A DNA stretch of 46,448 nt from Planctomycetota bacterium (lineage in GTDB: Bacteria > Planctomycetota > J058 > JAJDCQ01): the NCBI GenBank assembly GCA_029260755.1, contig JAJDCQ010000250.1, forward strand, positions 1 to 46,448. The letters are read 5' to 3'. Below, one piece after another: positions 8,677 to 17,233 of the stretch; position 1 is the stretch's first letter, and each line of letters starts with the position of its first letter. The notes beneath the pieces are model-generated. The model had not been told where the DNA came from. It ran no database searches and saw only the letters and a list, made by a program, of their open reading frames with translations. Position numbers and translations under genes: made by a program.

Positions 8677-9732
8677 ATGGGACTCTTCAGAAAGCTCGAC
8701 CACTACTCCTCGTTCCGTCGGATCGCCCTCGCCCAGTGGGAGCCGCCCGAGCACGGGCTGATCTACGGGGGAATGGACATCGACGTCACCGATGCGGGCC
8801 CCTTCCTGAAGGAGCTCAAGGAGAAGCACGGTCAGTCGGTCTCCTACGGCGTCCTCGTCGGGAAGGCGCTCGCGGTCGCCCTGAACGCGATGCCCGAGAT
8901 CAATGCGCGCGTGATCGGGCGCAAGATCTGGGTGAAGGATGACGTCGACATCTACTTCCAGGTCGACGTCGGCAAGGGCGCCGACCTCGCCGGCGCCGTC
9001 GTCCGGAACGCGGACCGCAAGTCGATGCCGGCGATCTCGGCCGAGCTCGCGGGGCGGGCGCGGAAGATCCGGGCGGGGAAGGATGAGCAGTACGAGAAGG
9101 CGCAGAAGAAGGGGCTCATCGGGAGCTCGCCGATCTGGATGCTCCGGCTGATCCTGCGCCTCTTCAGCTTCCTCATGTTCAAGATCGGGATGCCGGCCGC
9201 CTGGCTCGGCGCAAGCGACCCCGACCCGTTCGGCTCGATCATGGTCACCAACGTCGGCCAGTTCGGGATCGACGTCGCCTACGCGCCGCTCGTCCCGTGG
9301 ACGAAGGTGCCGTTCGTCGTCCTCGTCGGGGCCGCGAAGCAGTCGCCCTGCGTCCGCGACGGCGAGGTCGTCATCCGGGAGTTCCTGCCGGTCAGCATCA
9401 CGATCGACCACCGGGTCATGGACGGCGCCCACGTCGGGAAGTTCGTGGCGATCTCGAAGGGCTTCGTCGAGAAGCCGAACGAGGAGGGGACGGTCACGGT
9501 GAAGGGCACGACCTACGGGGCGGCCATCCCGGAGAGCGAGTGGGGCGCCCCGGCCGGCTCCGTGGAGAAGGCCGAGGCGGTCGAGCCTCCGACCGACCCG
9601 GTCGACGTGGCCGCCGCCGCCGCCTCGGACGTGGGCGTCCGGGACGGCGAGAAGGGGTCGACCGAGAACGGCGACGCCGCCGAGGCGCCGTCGCCCGAGG
9701 CCCCGGCGCCCGACGCCCCGGCGAAGGACTAG
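8677..9732 (+). CDS. E2-type 2-oxoacid dehydrogenase acyltransferase catalytic-domain protein, no lipoyl domain, 351 aa
   Basis: The fold is that of the catalytic domain of dihydrolipoamide acyltransferases (and chloramphenicol acetyltransferase), which move acyl groups between CoA and a carrier thiol. The active-site motif DHRVMDG is present with H245 and D249, and FGSIMVTNVGQFGID is the typical preceding block. There is no lipoyl domain and no E1/E3-binding domain. A hydrophobic insert lies at about 150-172 (WMLRLILRLFSFLMFKIG). The last 50 residues are an acidic Ala/Pro/Glu tail of low complexity. No E1 or E3 gene is nearby. It ends 8 bases before the radical SAM gene, so it may acylate something in that unit rather than serve a 2-oxoacid dehydrogenase. 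The specific substrate is unknown. Confidence 0.85.
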   Translation: MGLFRKLDHYSSFRRIALAQWEPPEHGLIYGGMDIDVTDAGPFLKELKEKHGQSVSYGVLVGKALAVALNAMPEINARVIGRKIWVKDDVDIYFQVDVGKGADLAGAVVRNADRKSMPAISAELAGRARKIRAGKDEQYEKAQKKGLIGSSPIWMLRLILRLFSFLMFKIGMPAAWLGASDPDPFGSIMVTNVGQFGIDVAYAPLVPWTKVPFVVLVGAAKQSPCVRDGEVVIREFLPVSITIDHRVMDGAHVGKFVAISKGFVEKPNEEGTVTVKGTTYGAAIPESEWGAPAGSVEKAEAVEPPTDPVDVAAAAASDVGVRDGEKGSTENGDAAEAPSPEAPAPDAPAKD

Positions 9733-9740
9733 GCGGCTCC

Positions 9741-10895
9741 GTGGACCTGACCCTTGCCCTGACCCACGCCTGCAACCTCGCCTGCGACTACTGCTTCGCG
9801 GGCGAGAAGGCCGACCGCCCGATGGACGCCGAGACCGGGCGGGCGGCGATCCGGCTCGCGGCCGAGCGCTGCACCGATGGTCGTCTCGGTGTCGCGTTCT
9901 TCGGCGGCGAGCCGCTCCTGCGCTGGGAGCTGCTCCTGCAGCTCGCCGACGAGGCGCGCGCCGTCGCGCGCGCGCGTGGGCTGCGATGTTCGCTCTCGGT
10001 GACGACCAACGGAACGCTCCTGACGCCGGAGCGGGCGGCCGCGCTCGCCGAGCGCCGCTTCCGGGTGGCCCTCAGCATCGACGGCGCCCGCGCGTCGCAG
10101 GACGCGACGCGACGCGACCGGGGCGGCGGCTCGAGCGCCGAGCGGGTCGAGCGGGCGCTGACGATCGCGCTCGAGACGGTGCGCCGGGTGACCGTCGTCT
10201 CGGTCGTCGATCCGCGCAACGTCGCCTTCCTCGTCGAAGGGGTCGAGCACCTCGTCGGCCGCGGCGTCCGGAACCTGATCCTCAACCCGAGCTGGCTCGC
10301 CGCGTGGGACGACGCCGACCTCGCCGTCTGGGAGGAGGCCTACCGGGCGATCGCGGAGCTGTGGGTGGCGCGCCACCGCGCCGGGCGGCCGTTTTCGATC
10401 AGCACGATCGACCGCAAGGTCGAGCTCCGCGTCCGGGGCGAGCCCGAGCGGGCGTGCGGGTTCGGGCGCGCCGAGCTCGCCGTCGCGCCGAGCGGGCGCA
10501 TCTACCCGTGCGGGCGGTTGATCGGCGAGGATCCGGCCGACGCCGCCGCGCCGGCCCGCCGCAATCAGATCGGCGACCTCGAGCGCGGCATCGACGCGCG
10601 GGTCGAGCTGCCGGTTCCCGGAGACGCGGCCTGCCGCCCCGACGCGTGCGCCGGCTGCGCCCACCTCGCCCGCTGCGCGTCGCGCTGCGGGTGCGGGAAC
10701 CTCGAGACGAGCGGCTGCGCGGCGAGCCCCGGGGCGCTCCTCTGCTGGCACGAACGGATGAGCATCCCGATCGCCGACGCCGCGGCGGCGCGCCTCTTCG
10801 AGGAGCGCGCGCCGAGCTTCGTCGGACGATTCTACTCCGTCGCGGCGGCGATGACGCGCGCGACTCCACCCCGCGAGAAGGTGAGGCTGCCATGA
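9741..10895 (+). CDS. Radical SAM/SPASM-domain enzyme, 384 aa
   Basis: The enzyme would cleave S-adenosylmethionine with a [4Fe-4S] cluster bound by C11, C15 and C18 (CNLACDYC). FFGGEP and TTNGTLL motifs of the radical SAM barrel follow. The C-terminal region carries a SPASM-type cysteine set for auxiliary clusters: C239, C257 in a GRIYPCG context, then C298, C303, C306, C312, C316 and C318, including the diagnostic CxxCx5C (303-312). SPASM enzymes commonly modify peptides or proteins. The start is taken as GTG at 9741, eight bases after the acyltransferase stop, placing the CxxxCxxC motif at the usual N-terminal position. Its stop overlaps the ATG of the following lipoprotein (ATGA), making that protein the natural candidate substrate. 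Confidence 0.9.
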   Translation: MDLTLALTHACNLACDYCFAGEKADRPMDAETGRAAIRLAAERCTDGRLGVAFFGGEPLLRWELLLQLADEARAVARARGLRCSLSVTTNGTLLTPERAAALAERRFRVALSIDGARASQDATRRDRGGGSSAERVERALTIALETVRRVTVVSVVDPRNVAFLVEGVEHLVGRGVRNLILNPSWLAAWDDADLAVWEEAYRAIAELWVARHRAGRPFSISTIDRKVELRVRGEPERACGFGRAELAVAPSGRIYPCGRLIGEDPADAAAPARRNQIGDLERGIDARVELPVPGDAACRPDACAGCAHLARCASRCGCGNLETSGCAASPGALLCWHERMSIPIADAAAARLFEERAPSFVGRFYSVAAAMTRATPPREKVRLP

Positions 10896-11701
10896 CCGAT
10901 CGACCCGGGACGCGCCGTGGGCTCCAGCCCGTGTCCGACTACCCGGCGCCGGGCTATCCGCGCGACGCGGAGCTGCCCGCGACCGACCCCGGCGTCGACC
11001 AGGCGCGGCGGCGGCTCCTCAAGCTGCTCGGCCTGTCGGCGGCCGCGGCGATGCTCGGGCTCAACCTCACCGGCTGCCCGGGCGGAGGCGGCGGCGGCGG
11101 CAAGATGGTCGAGGACATCTGGGACTGGATGCCGTGGAACGACGAGTTCGACGACGACGACATGATCGCCGGCGCGATGCCGATGCCGATGGGGCGGCCG
11201 GTCTCGGTCGTGGTCGGCGGCGGGCCGGTCTCGGTCACGTTCTCCGACGGCACGTCGGCGAAGCTGGTCGTCGCGGCTGTCCTCGTCGCCGAGGAGTACG
11301 TCATCACGAGCTGCGCCGAGAAGGCCGAGGGGGACGCGAAGATCGTGCAGGACGCGATGGCCGCGGTCGGACCGGAGGTGCTCGGCGACGCCGAGGCGCT
11401 CGCCGAGCTCGAGGAGAAGGTACGGGTCGCCCTCGAGGCGCGGACCGGAGCGATGGTCGAGACGGTCAGCATCGCGGTCGCCGCCGAGAAGCCGAAGGAG
11501 CTCGGTCAGGCCCGCGAGGCGGCCAGCGAGAGCGCCGACATGGGCATGGCGGCCGCGTCGGCCCCCGCTGCCCCGGCGGCCGAAGACCCGGCGGCGTCCC
11601 CAACCGTCTCGCTCGGAGCGGGCAACACCGCCAAGCCCAAGAGCGAGACGATCTGGACCGTCTGCCGCCGGCCCGGCTGCACGAGGTGCGGCGCCAAGTA
11701 G
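10892..11701 (+). CDS. Tat-exported lipoprotein with C-terminal CxxxxCxxC tail, candidate radical SAM substrate, 269 aa
   Basis: No family is recognised. After a Pro-rich cytoplasmic-like stretch of about 37 residues comes a twin-arginine signal (RRRLLK at 39-44), a hydrophobic helix and a lipobox LTGC with C62 as the likely lipidated cysteine, then a run of glycines. The middle part includes an acidic segment (DEFDDDD), a Met/Pro patch (AMPMPMG), and an alpha/beta-looking domain (about 105-210). A low-complexity Ala/Pro linker leads to the C-terminal tail WTVCRRPGCTRCGAK with C258, C263 and C266. The tail looks like a discrete element on a flexible tether. Tat export fits a protein folded or modified in the cytoplasm. 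It overlaps the upstream radical SAM gene by four bases. Confidence 0.82.
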   Translation: MTDRPGTRRGLQPVSDYPAPGYPRDAELPATDPGVDQARRRLLKLLGLSAAAAMLGLNLTGCPGGGGGGGKMVEDIWDWMPWNDEFDDDDMIAGAMPMPMGRPVSVVVGGGPVSVTFSDGTSAKLVVAAVLVAEEYVITSCAEKAEGDAKIVQDAMAAVGPEVLGDAEALAELEEKVRVALEARTGAMVETVSIAVAAEKPKELGQAREAASESADMGMAAASAPAAPAAEDPAASPTVSLGAGNTAKPKSETIWTVCRRPGCTRCGAK

Positions 11702-11729
11702 CTCGACTCGTCAGCGACCGGTTCGTCAA

Positions 11730-11940
11730 GGAACGACGGAATCTCCGGTGCGGCATCGACTCGGCGCCGACCGGAACAGTCCGCGCAATCCGCGCAATCC
11801 GCGGTTTCGTTCTCTCGAACGTCCCAACGAGTGGGAACCGCGGATTAAGCGGATTACGCGGATTACGCGGATTACGCGGAATGCGAGCTGCCGGCGCCGG
11901 GTTCATTGCCGACCCGCATGTTGCAGGAACGACGAATCTC
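11730..11940. repeat. Hairpin-forming repeat of GGATTACGC units flanked by near-identical 15-16 bp direct copies
   Basis: The 237-base gap between two convergent genes holds no ORF. It has two arms: AATCCGCG-type units at about 11780-11806 and the complementary array GCGGATTACGCGGATTACGC at about 11836-11880, separated by about 28 bases; they can pair over about 25 bases. The right arm has three to four 9-base GGATTACGC tandem units. A direct copy flanks each side: GGAACGACGGAATCTC at 11730-11745 and GGAACGACGAATCTC at 11926-11940, the second running into the stop of the next gene. This could be a bidirectional terminator, a REP-like element or a small non-autonomous mobile element. Confidence 0.6.
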
Positions 11941-14536
11941 AGCGGGCGTCGATGATCTTCTGACCTTCGTCGAGGATCTGGTCGCCGGACTGGTAGCTCG
12001 TCTCGCGGAGGCGGAGCAGCCCGCGCGCGCTGAGGTCGCTCACCAGGACCAGGCCCTCGAGGAGGACCGCGTCCTTCGCCGAGTAGTCGACCACCTCGGC
12101 GAGGGTGACGAGCTCGTCGGTCGTGACGGTCCTCATCCGGGTGAGCCCGCGGAGCAGGAGCGCCTTCTGGCTCTGGTAGGCGGCGCCGGCGAGGCGCTTC
12201 ACGTCGCCGGCGGTCGGCTGGGCGAGCAGCTCGAGGACGTCGGCGAGCACCTCGTCCTTCTTCGAGTAGTCGAGCGTCTCCGCGATCGTGACGCCGTTCT
12301 TCGCGGAGAGGTCGGTCACGATCGGCAGGCTCTTCTCGATCAGCGAGAAGCGGACGCCGTCGCCGTAGGCCGCGCTCGCGAGGGCGACGAGCTGGCTCGA
12401 GCTCAGCGTCTCGAACCGGCCGATCTCGTTCTCGAGGAGCTCGTCCTTGTCGGAGTAGTCGAGGTCGTCGGCGAGGTCGACGACCTCCGCGACGCTCAGC
12501 GTCTCCACCCGATGCGCCTCGTCGACCAGGATCTTGTCCTGCCGGGCGTAGCTCGCCTCGGCGATCGCGCGGAGCTCGGCGAGGGAGAGGGCGTCGCGCC
12601 GCTCGAGGTAGGCGTCGAGCACCACGTTCTTGTCCGAGTAGTCGAGCTCCTCGACGATCCGGAGCACCTGCGCGGTCGTCCGCGTCGTCGTGAAGAGGTG
12701 GTCCTTCAGGATCTCGTCGCTCCGGGCGTAGGAGGCCTCGGCGACGTCGATGAGCTGGTCGACCGAGAGCGGCTTCTCCCAGTGGCCGAGGAACGCGTCG
12801 AGGAGCGCGTTCTTCGCCGAGTAGTCGAGCTCGCCGGCGAGCCGGATCGCGTTCTTCACGCTCAGGTCGCTCACCCGCGTCACCCACGCCGGGAGGATCT
12901 CGTCGGCGTCGCCATAGGAGGCGCGGCCGATCGCGATCAGCGCGTCGGTGTCGAGGGTCGGTGACCCGGCCAGGTAGGTCGCGAGGAGCCGGTCCTTGGC
13001 CGAGTACTCGAGCTCCCCCGCGAGCAGGAGGGCGTTCGCGGTCGTGAGGTCCGCCACCGCGTCGGCGTGCTCGAGGATCAGGTCGCCGCCGTCGTCGTAG
13101 CTCGTCCGGGCGATCCGGATGAGGTCGGCCGTCGCGATCGGCAGGAGCGCCGGGAGCGCCTTCGCGATGAGGCGGTCCTTGGCCGAGTACTCGAGCTCGT
13201 TCGCGAGCGCGATCACGTCGTCGACGCCCGGCGACGGCAGCTTGTCGAGGTAGAGCATGGCGACGTCGTCGGCGTCGTCGTCGCAGCCGCGGACCAGGGT
13301 CGCGGCCTGGGTCGCCGACACCGCGGCGATCCGCGGCGCGGCCGCGAGGCAGAGGTCGCCGTCGTCGTCGGCCTCCTCGCAGAGCTCGACGAGGCTCGCC
13401 GCGTCGAGCCCCTGGATGTGCGGGAGCGCGGCGACGAAGAGCTCGTCGCGGCTCCACTCGGGCAGCGAGGCGGCGATCCGGATCAGGGCGGCGGGGTCGC
13501 GGCTCGACCCGCCGAGGAACGCGGCGAGGGCGAGGTCGCGCGCGACCTCGGTCGCGTCCTTCGCGAGCGCCACGTCGAGGAGCGTCCCCCGCTGGGCGGC
13601 GTCGAGCGAGGGGAAGCGCTGCGCGACCGCGCCGAACGCCTCCGCGATGCCGGCGCGGCGGGGGTAGAGCCGGCCGAGGAGCCGGACCGCGTCGTCGAAG
13701 CCGAGCGGGTCGACCTTGCCGAGCGACGCGGCGATGATGCCGTTCGGATACTCGCCGAGCTCCCAGGCGTGCGCCTGATTCTCGGAGAGGACGCGGAACG
13801 TCTCGCCGCGCTCGACGTTCCAGCTCCCCTCGAGGGCGGCGTTGATCTCGTCGAGCGTCTCGATCGGGTAGTAGCACGCGTCGATGAGGAGGTCGACGTC
13901 GGCGACCGACAGCGTCTCCGCATCCTCGGCCACCTCGAGGAGCTCCTCGTGATACTCGGGCGTCGCGCTCGCGATGCCGCGAAGCAGGAGCAGCGTCCGC
14001 TTGCGATCCTCCTGGATGAGGATGTCGGAGCCATCGGCGTAGAGGGTCTCGATCGAGACGAACCGCGTCTCGGGTGGCGCGCCGAGGCGGTCCGGCGCGT
14101 TGCCGACGATTCTCACCGACGGCTCGTCGCCAGGCTCGGCGCCCGTCTGCACCTCGAGGCCGACGCCGTGCCGCGACGCGACGACCAGCTCGCGGATCGC
14201 GTCGTGGTGCAGGTCCGCCAGCGTCGTCCCGGCCGGGTCCTTCACGACGAGGCGGCAGAGGCGCTGCGTGTCGGGGCCCTGCGGGACGCCGAGCGGCACC
14301 CGGACCCGGCCCTCGAAGTCGTAGGTCGCCCGGGTGCGCGGCGCCTCCTCGTCCTCGGGGTCGCCATAGGTCGCCTCGACCGACGCGACGAGGGCATCCT
14401 CGTCGGCGTCGGTGACGCGGACGGCCACCTCGTGGCGACCGAGGTCGTCGAGGTGGCCCTGGGTGGCGCAACCGCAAGGGAGCAGCGCCAGGGCGATGGC
14501 GAGGGGGAGGAGGGCCGTCGAGATCGGGCGATTCAT
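11939..14536 (-). CDS. Exported lipoprotein with seven ~61-residue tandem repeats, 865 aa
   Basis: A signal sequence with a lipobox-like end (CGC, probably C23) is followed by about 400 residues of unrecognised sequence. Seven repeats then run to the C-terminus, each of two half-units. One half carries a L[ED]YSxK[DN] motif (ELEYSAKD, ELDYSAKN, DLDYSDKD, TLDYSKKD). The other carries ASYxxxD (TSYDDGGD, ASYGDADE, ASYARSDE, ASYARQDK, AAYGDGVR, TSYQSGDQ). Spacing between successive LxYS motifs is 61 residues in all but one case (63). The pattern resembles helical repeats such as DUF4476-type F/YxxxK units, but I do not recognise the family. It is likely a solenoid on the periplasmic face or cell surface. 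The ATG at 14536 is preceded by a plausible sigma-70 promoter. Confidence 0.88.
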   Translation of the reverse strand: MNRPISTALLPLAIALALLPCGCATQGHLDDLGRHEVAVRVTDADEDALVASVEATYGDPEDEEAPRTRATYDFEGRVRVPLGVPQGPDTQRLCRLVVKDPAGTTLADLHHDAIRELVVASRHGVGLEVQTGAEPGDEPSVRIVGNAPDRLGAPPETRFVSIETLYADGSDILIQEDRKRTLLLLRGIASATPEYHEELLEVAEDAETLSVADVDLLIDACYYPIETLDEINAALEGSWNVERGETFRVLSENQAHAWELGEYPNGIIAASLGKVDPLGFDDAVRLLGRLYPRRAGIAEAFGAVAQRFPSLDAAQRGTLLDVALAKDATEVARDLALAAFLGGSSRDPAALIRIAASLPEWSRDELFVAALPHIQGLDAASLVELCEEADDDGDLCLAAAPRIAAVSATQAATLVRGCDDDADDVAMLYLDKLPSPGVDDVIALANELEYSAKDRLIAKALPALLPIATADLIRIARTSYDDGGDLILEHADAVADLTTANALLLAGELEYSAKDRLLATYLAGSPTLDTDALIAIGRASYGDADEILPAWVTRVSDLSVKNAIRLAGELDYSAKNALLDAFLGHWEKPLSVDQLIDVAEASYARSDEILKDHLFTTTRTTAQVLRIVEELDYSDKNVVLDAYLERRDALSLAELRAIAEASYARQDKILVDEAHRVETLSVAEVVDLADDLDYSDKDELLENEIGRFETLSSSQLVALASAAYGDGVRFSLIEKSLPIVTDLSAKNGVTIAETLDYSKKDEVLADVLELLAQPTAGDVKRLAGAAYQSQKALLLRGLTRMRTVTTDELVTLAEVVDYSAKDAVLLEGLVLVSDLSARGLLRLRETSYQSGDQILDEGQKIIDAR

Positions 14537-14583
14537 CGAAACAAGGTCTCTCTCAGCAAGGCGTTGGGGAGGCAGCGGCGGTT

Positions 14584-14611
14584 ATCCTAGGCTCCCGCCG
14601 TCGCGGATCAA
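14584..14611 (-). promoter_or_regulatory. Sigma-70-like promoter for the repeat lipoprotein
   Basis: Reading the minus strand, TTGATC (14611-14606), a 16-base spacer and TAGGAT (14589-14584) stand about 48 bases upstream of the ATG at 14536. Each hexamer matches four of six consensus bases. Confidence 0.4.
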
Positions 14612-14908
14612 GCAAGAAGACGAATTCGGGCGCCTTCCCATTCGTTTGCCGCGGCCTTCCGCGTCCATCACGAGGATCCGCGCTCGGGTCGTGAGTGCTC
14701 GGAATCCGAAGGTGGTTACGAAGGTGATGGGGGGTCTCGTCGGAGAGGTCCGTCCGACAGGGCCCCACGTCGGTCGCGTCTAGGAGGGTTGGGCCATCGG
14801 GTCATCCCCGGTCCCGAATCGGGGCTCTCCCGATAAATTCCGAGAATCCGATGGCAACGTCCTTCGGAAGTCTGTATAACTCCGACTCTTTTGCATTCTT
14901 GACGCGGC

Positions 14909-14924
14909 ACGTCATAACTGACGT
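14909..14924. promoter_or_regulatory. Perfect dyad ACGTCA-TAAC-TGACGT upstream of the EF-G gene
   Basis: The 427-base gap between the divergent lipoprotein and EF-G genes is less GC-rich than its surroundings. It contains no convincing ORF or RNA gene. Near its right end a perfect 6-bp inverted repeat with a 4-base spacer lies about 40 bases before the EF-G start, just after a TTGACG (14899-14904). It could be an operator overlapping a promoter, but no good -10 is placed to match. Confidence 0.3.
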
Positions 14925-14963
14925 CTTTGATTTGAAGCAGGACGGAGTCCAGGAGCCATGACC

Positions 14964-17117
14964 ATGACGCTCTCCCCGGAAGTCCGGAGAGCCGGAGCCG
15001 CCAAGACGCCGAGCGTGAACGGACGGGCCCTCGCCCGCGTTCGCAACATCGGCATCATGGCGCACATCGATGCCGGAAAGACGACTGTTACCGAGCGTAT
15101 CCTCTTCCTGACGGGTCGGATCCACCGCACTGCCGAGGTTCACGACGGCGGCGCGACGATGGACTACCTCGAGGAGGAGCGAGCGCGCGGCATCACGATC
15201 ACCTCGGCGGCGACCACCTGCTCCTGGCGAGATCATCGCATCACCGTCATCGACACCCCGGGCCACGTCGACTTCACGATCGAGGTGGCGCGGAGCCTCC
15301 GCGTCCTCGACGGCGCCATGGCCGTCTTCTGCGCGGTCGCCGGCGTCGAGGCGCAGAGCGAGACCGTCTGGCGTCAGGCCCGGCGGCACGCCGTCCCCTG
15401 CATCGCGCTCATCAACAAGATGGACCGCGAGGGGGCCGACTTCGCCAAGGCGATCGAGAGCATGGATCGTCGCCTCGGGGCGAACCCGATCGCGATCCAG
15501 TGGCCGATCGGTCAGGCGAAGGAGTTCCGCGGGATCCTCGACCTCGTCGAGGGCAAGGCGATCATCTTCGATCCGACCGAGAAGGACCCGTTCGCGACCC
15601 GCGAGGAGCCCGTCCCCGAGGAGCTCGCCGAGCTCTTCGCCGAGCGGCGCGAGGCGATGCTCTGGGCGCTCGCCGATGTCGACGAGGAGCTCGGCGAGAC
15701 CGTCCTCAACGGCGGCTCGCCCGAGACCAAGACCGTCCGCGAGGCGATCCGTCGCGCGACGCTCGCCAACCGGGCGACGCCGGTCGTCTGCGGCTCGGCC
15801 TTGAAGAACCGCGGCATCCCGTCGGCGCTCGACGCGATCGTCGACTACCTGCCGGCGCCGCACGACGTCGCCATCGCCAAGGGCACCGTCCCCGAGACCG
15901 GCGAGGAGATCGAACGGCTGCCGAGCACGGACGAGCCGACGTGCGCGCTCGCCTTCAAGACGCTGGCCGACAAGAACGGTGAGCTGACGTTCCTGCGGGT
16001 TTACAGCGGCCGGCTGCGGGTGGGCGACCATCTCCTCAACCCGGCCCTCAGCCGGATCGAGCGCGTCGGCCGCCTCTATCGGATGCACGCGGCGAGCCGC
16101 GAGTCGGTCGACGAGGCCGTCCCCGGCGACATCGTCGCGGTCGTCGGCCTCAAGAGCGTTCGCACCGGCGACACGCTCTGCGTCGAGACCTCGCCGATCG
16201 TCCTCGAGAGCCTCGATCTCCCCGAGCCGGTCACCTGGATGGCCGTCGGGCCGCAGCGGACCTCCGACCGCGATCGCCTGCACGAGGTGCTCGCGAAGAT
16301 CGGTCGCGAGGACCCCTCGTTCCAGTTCCGGACCGACCAGGCGACCGACGAGCTGGTGATCGCCGGAATGGGCGAGCTCCACCTCGAGGTCGTCGTCAAC
16401 AAGATCCGACGCGACTGGCGGGTCTCGATCGACACCGGCAAGCCGCAGGTCGCCTACAAGCAGACCCTCGCGGCGCCCGTCGAGATCGAGGCGCGCCACG
16501 TCAAGCAGACCGGCGGTCGCGGCCAGTTCGCGGTCGTCAAGATGCGCTTCGAGCCGGCGCCCGAGCTCGATGGCGGGATCGAGTTCGTGAACGAGGTCGT
16601 CGGCGGCGTCGTCCCCCGGGAGTACATCCCGTCGGTCGAGAAGGCGTTCCGCGAGTCGTGCGTCGAGGGCCTCGACCTCGGCTTCCCGCTCGTGAACGTC
16701 CGCGCGACGCTCTTCGACGGGAAGCATCACGAGGTCGACAGCTCGGAGCACGCGTTCGCGGCGGCGTCGCGGATGGCGATCCGGAACGCGGTCGCGAAGG
16801 TCGGCGTCCGACTGCTCGAGCCGCGGATGCGGCTCGAGGTGACGGTGGCCGATGGCGACGTCGGTCCGGTGAACGGCGACCTCAACAGCCGCCGCTGCGA
16901 GATCCACGAGCTCGCCGACGAGGGCGGCGTCAAGGTGATCCGGGGCATCGTCCCGATCGCCGAGATGTTCCGTTACGTCGACACGCTCCGAAGCATCACG
17001 AGCGGTCGCGGCGCCTACAGCATGGAGCCGTCCGACTACGCCCTGGTCCCCGCATCGATCGCCGAGGAGGTGATGGAGGCGCGGCGCAAGGAGCGGGCGG
17101 AGCGGCGCAAGTCATAA
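14964..17117 (+). CDS. fusA: Translation elongation factor G (stand-alone copy), 717 aa
   Basis: A full-length EF-G, the GTPase that drives ribosomal translocation. The G1 motif AHIDAGKTT (K39), switch I region RGITITSAATT, G3 DTPGH (D97), G4 NKMD (N151) and G5 CGSALK are all present. The domain IV loop (GKHHEVDSSEHAF) and C-terminal RGAYSMEPSDYALVP are also intact. Two ATGs compete: 14958 and 14964. AGGAG at 14951-14955 is only 2 bases from the first but 8 from the second, so 14964 is preferred. No rpsL, rpsG or tuf lies nearby, so this copy is outside the usual str operon and may be a paralogue with a specialised role. That point is inference. A strong terminator follows. Confidence 0.95.
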   Translation: MTLSPEVRRAGAAKTPSVNGRALARVRNIGIMAHIDAGKTTVTERILFLTGRIHRTAEVHDGGATMDYLEEERARGITITSAATTCSWRDHRITVIDTPGHVDFTIEVARSLRVLDGAMAVFCAVAGVEAQSETVWRQARRHAVPCIALINKMDREGADFAKAIESMDRRLGANPIAIQWPIGQAKEFRGILDLVEGKAIIFDPTEKDPFATREEPVPEELAELFAERREAMLWALADVDEELGETVLNGGSPETKTVREAIRRATLANRATPVVCGSALKNRGIPSALDAIVDYLPAPHDVAIAKGTVPETGEEIERLPSTDEPTCALAFKTLADKNGELTFLRVYSGRLRVGDHLLNPALSRIERVGRLYRMHAASRESVDEAVPGDIVAVVGLKSVRTGDTLCVETSPIVLESLDLPEPVTWMAVGPQRTSDRDRLHEVLAKIGREDPSFQFRTDQATDELVIAGMGELHLEVVVNKIRRDWRVSIDTGKPQVAYKQTLAAPVEIEARHVKQTGGRGQFAVVKMRFEPAPELDGGIEFVNEVVGGVVPREYIPSVEKAFRESCVEGLDLGFPLVNVRATLFDGKHHEVDSSEHAFAAASRMAIRNAVAKVGVRLLEPRMRLEVTVADGDVGPVNGDLNSRRCEIHELADEGGVKVIRGIVPIAEMFRYVDTLRSITSGRGAYSMEPSDYALVPASIAEEVMEARRKERAERRKS

Positions 17118-17162
17118 CGCCGCGCCCCGGCGCTCGCCCGCGCCAGCGACGAGAAGCCACGA

Positions 17163-17199
17163 GCCGGGCGTCCCCCACGGGACGCCCGGCTTTCTTTTT
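17163..17199 (+). terminator. Intrinsic terminator after EF-G
   Basis: A perfect 12-bp GC-rich stem (17163-17174 with 17179-17190), a 4-base CCAC loop and the tract TTTCTTTTT form a textbook Rho-independent terminator 45 bases after the EF-G stop. Confidence 0.92.
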
Positions 17200-17233
17200 C
17201 GGCACGGACGCCGCGGCGGCGTGGCTATCAACG

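Noticed and set aside
6763..9432. 889-residue antisense frame over the second kinase and acyltransferase
   Set aside because: It has no recognisable motif and amino-acid composition typical of a shadow frame, whereas both plus-strand genes have clear catalytic motifs.
11780..11884. CRISPR-like array
   Set aside because: The units are 9-base tandem repeats without unique spacers and form an inverted pair; no cas gene is nearby.
14553..14910. Small minus-strand frames in the 14.5-14.9 kb gap
   Set aside because: Arg/Pro-rich, with no start signal or motif, and they overlap the probable control region of EF-G.
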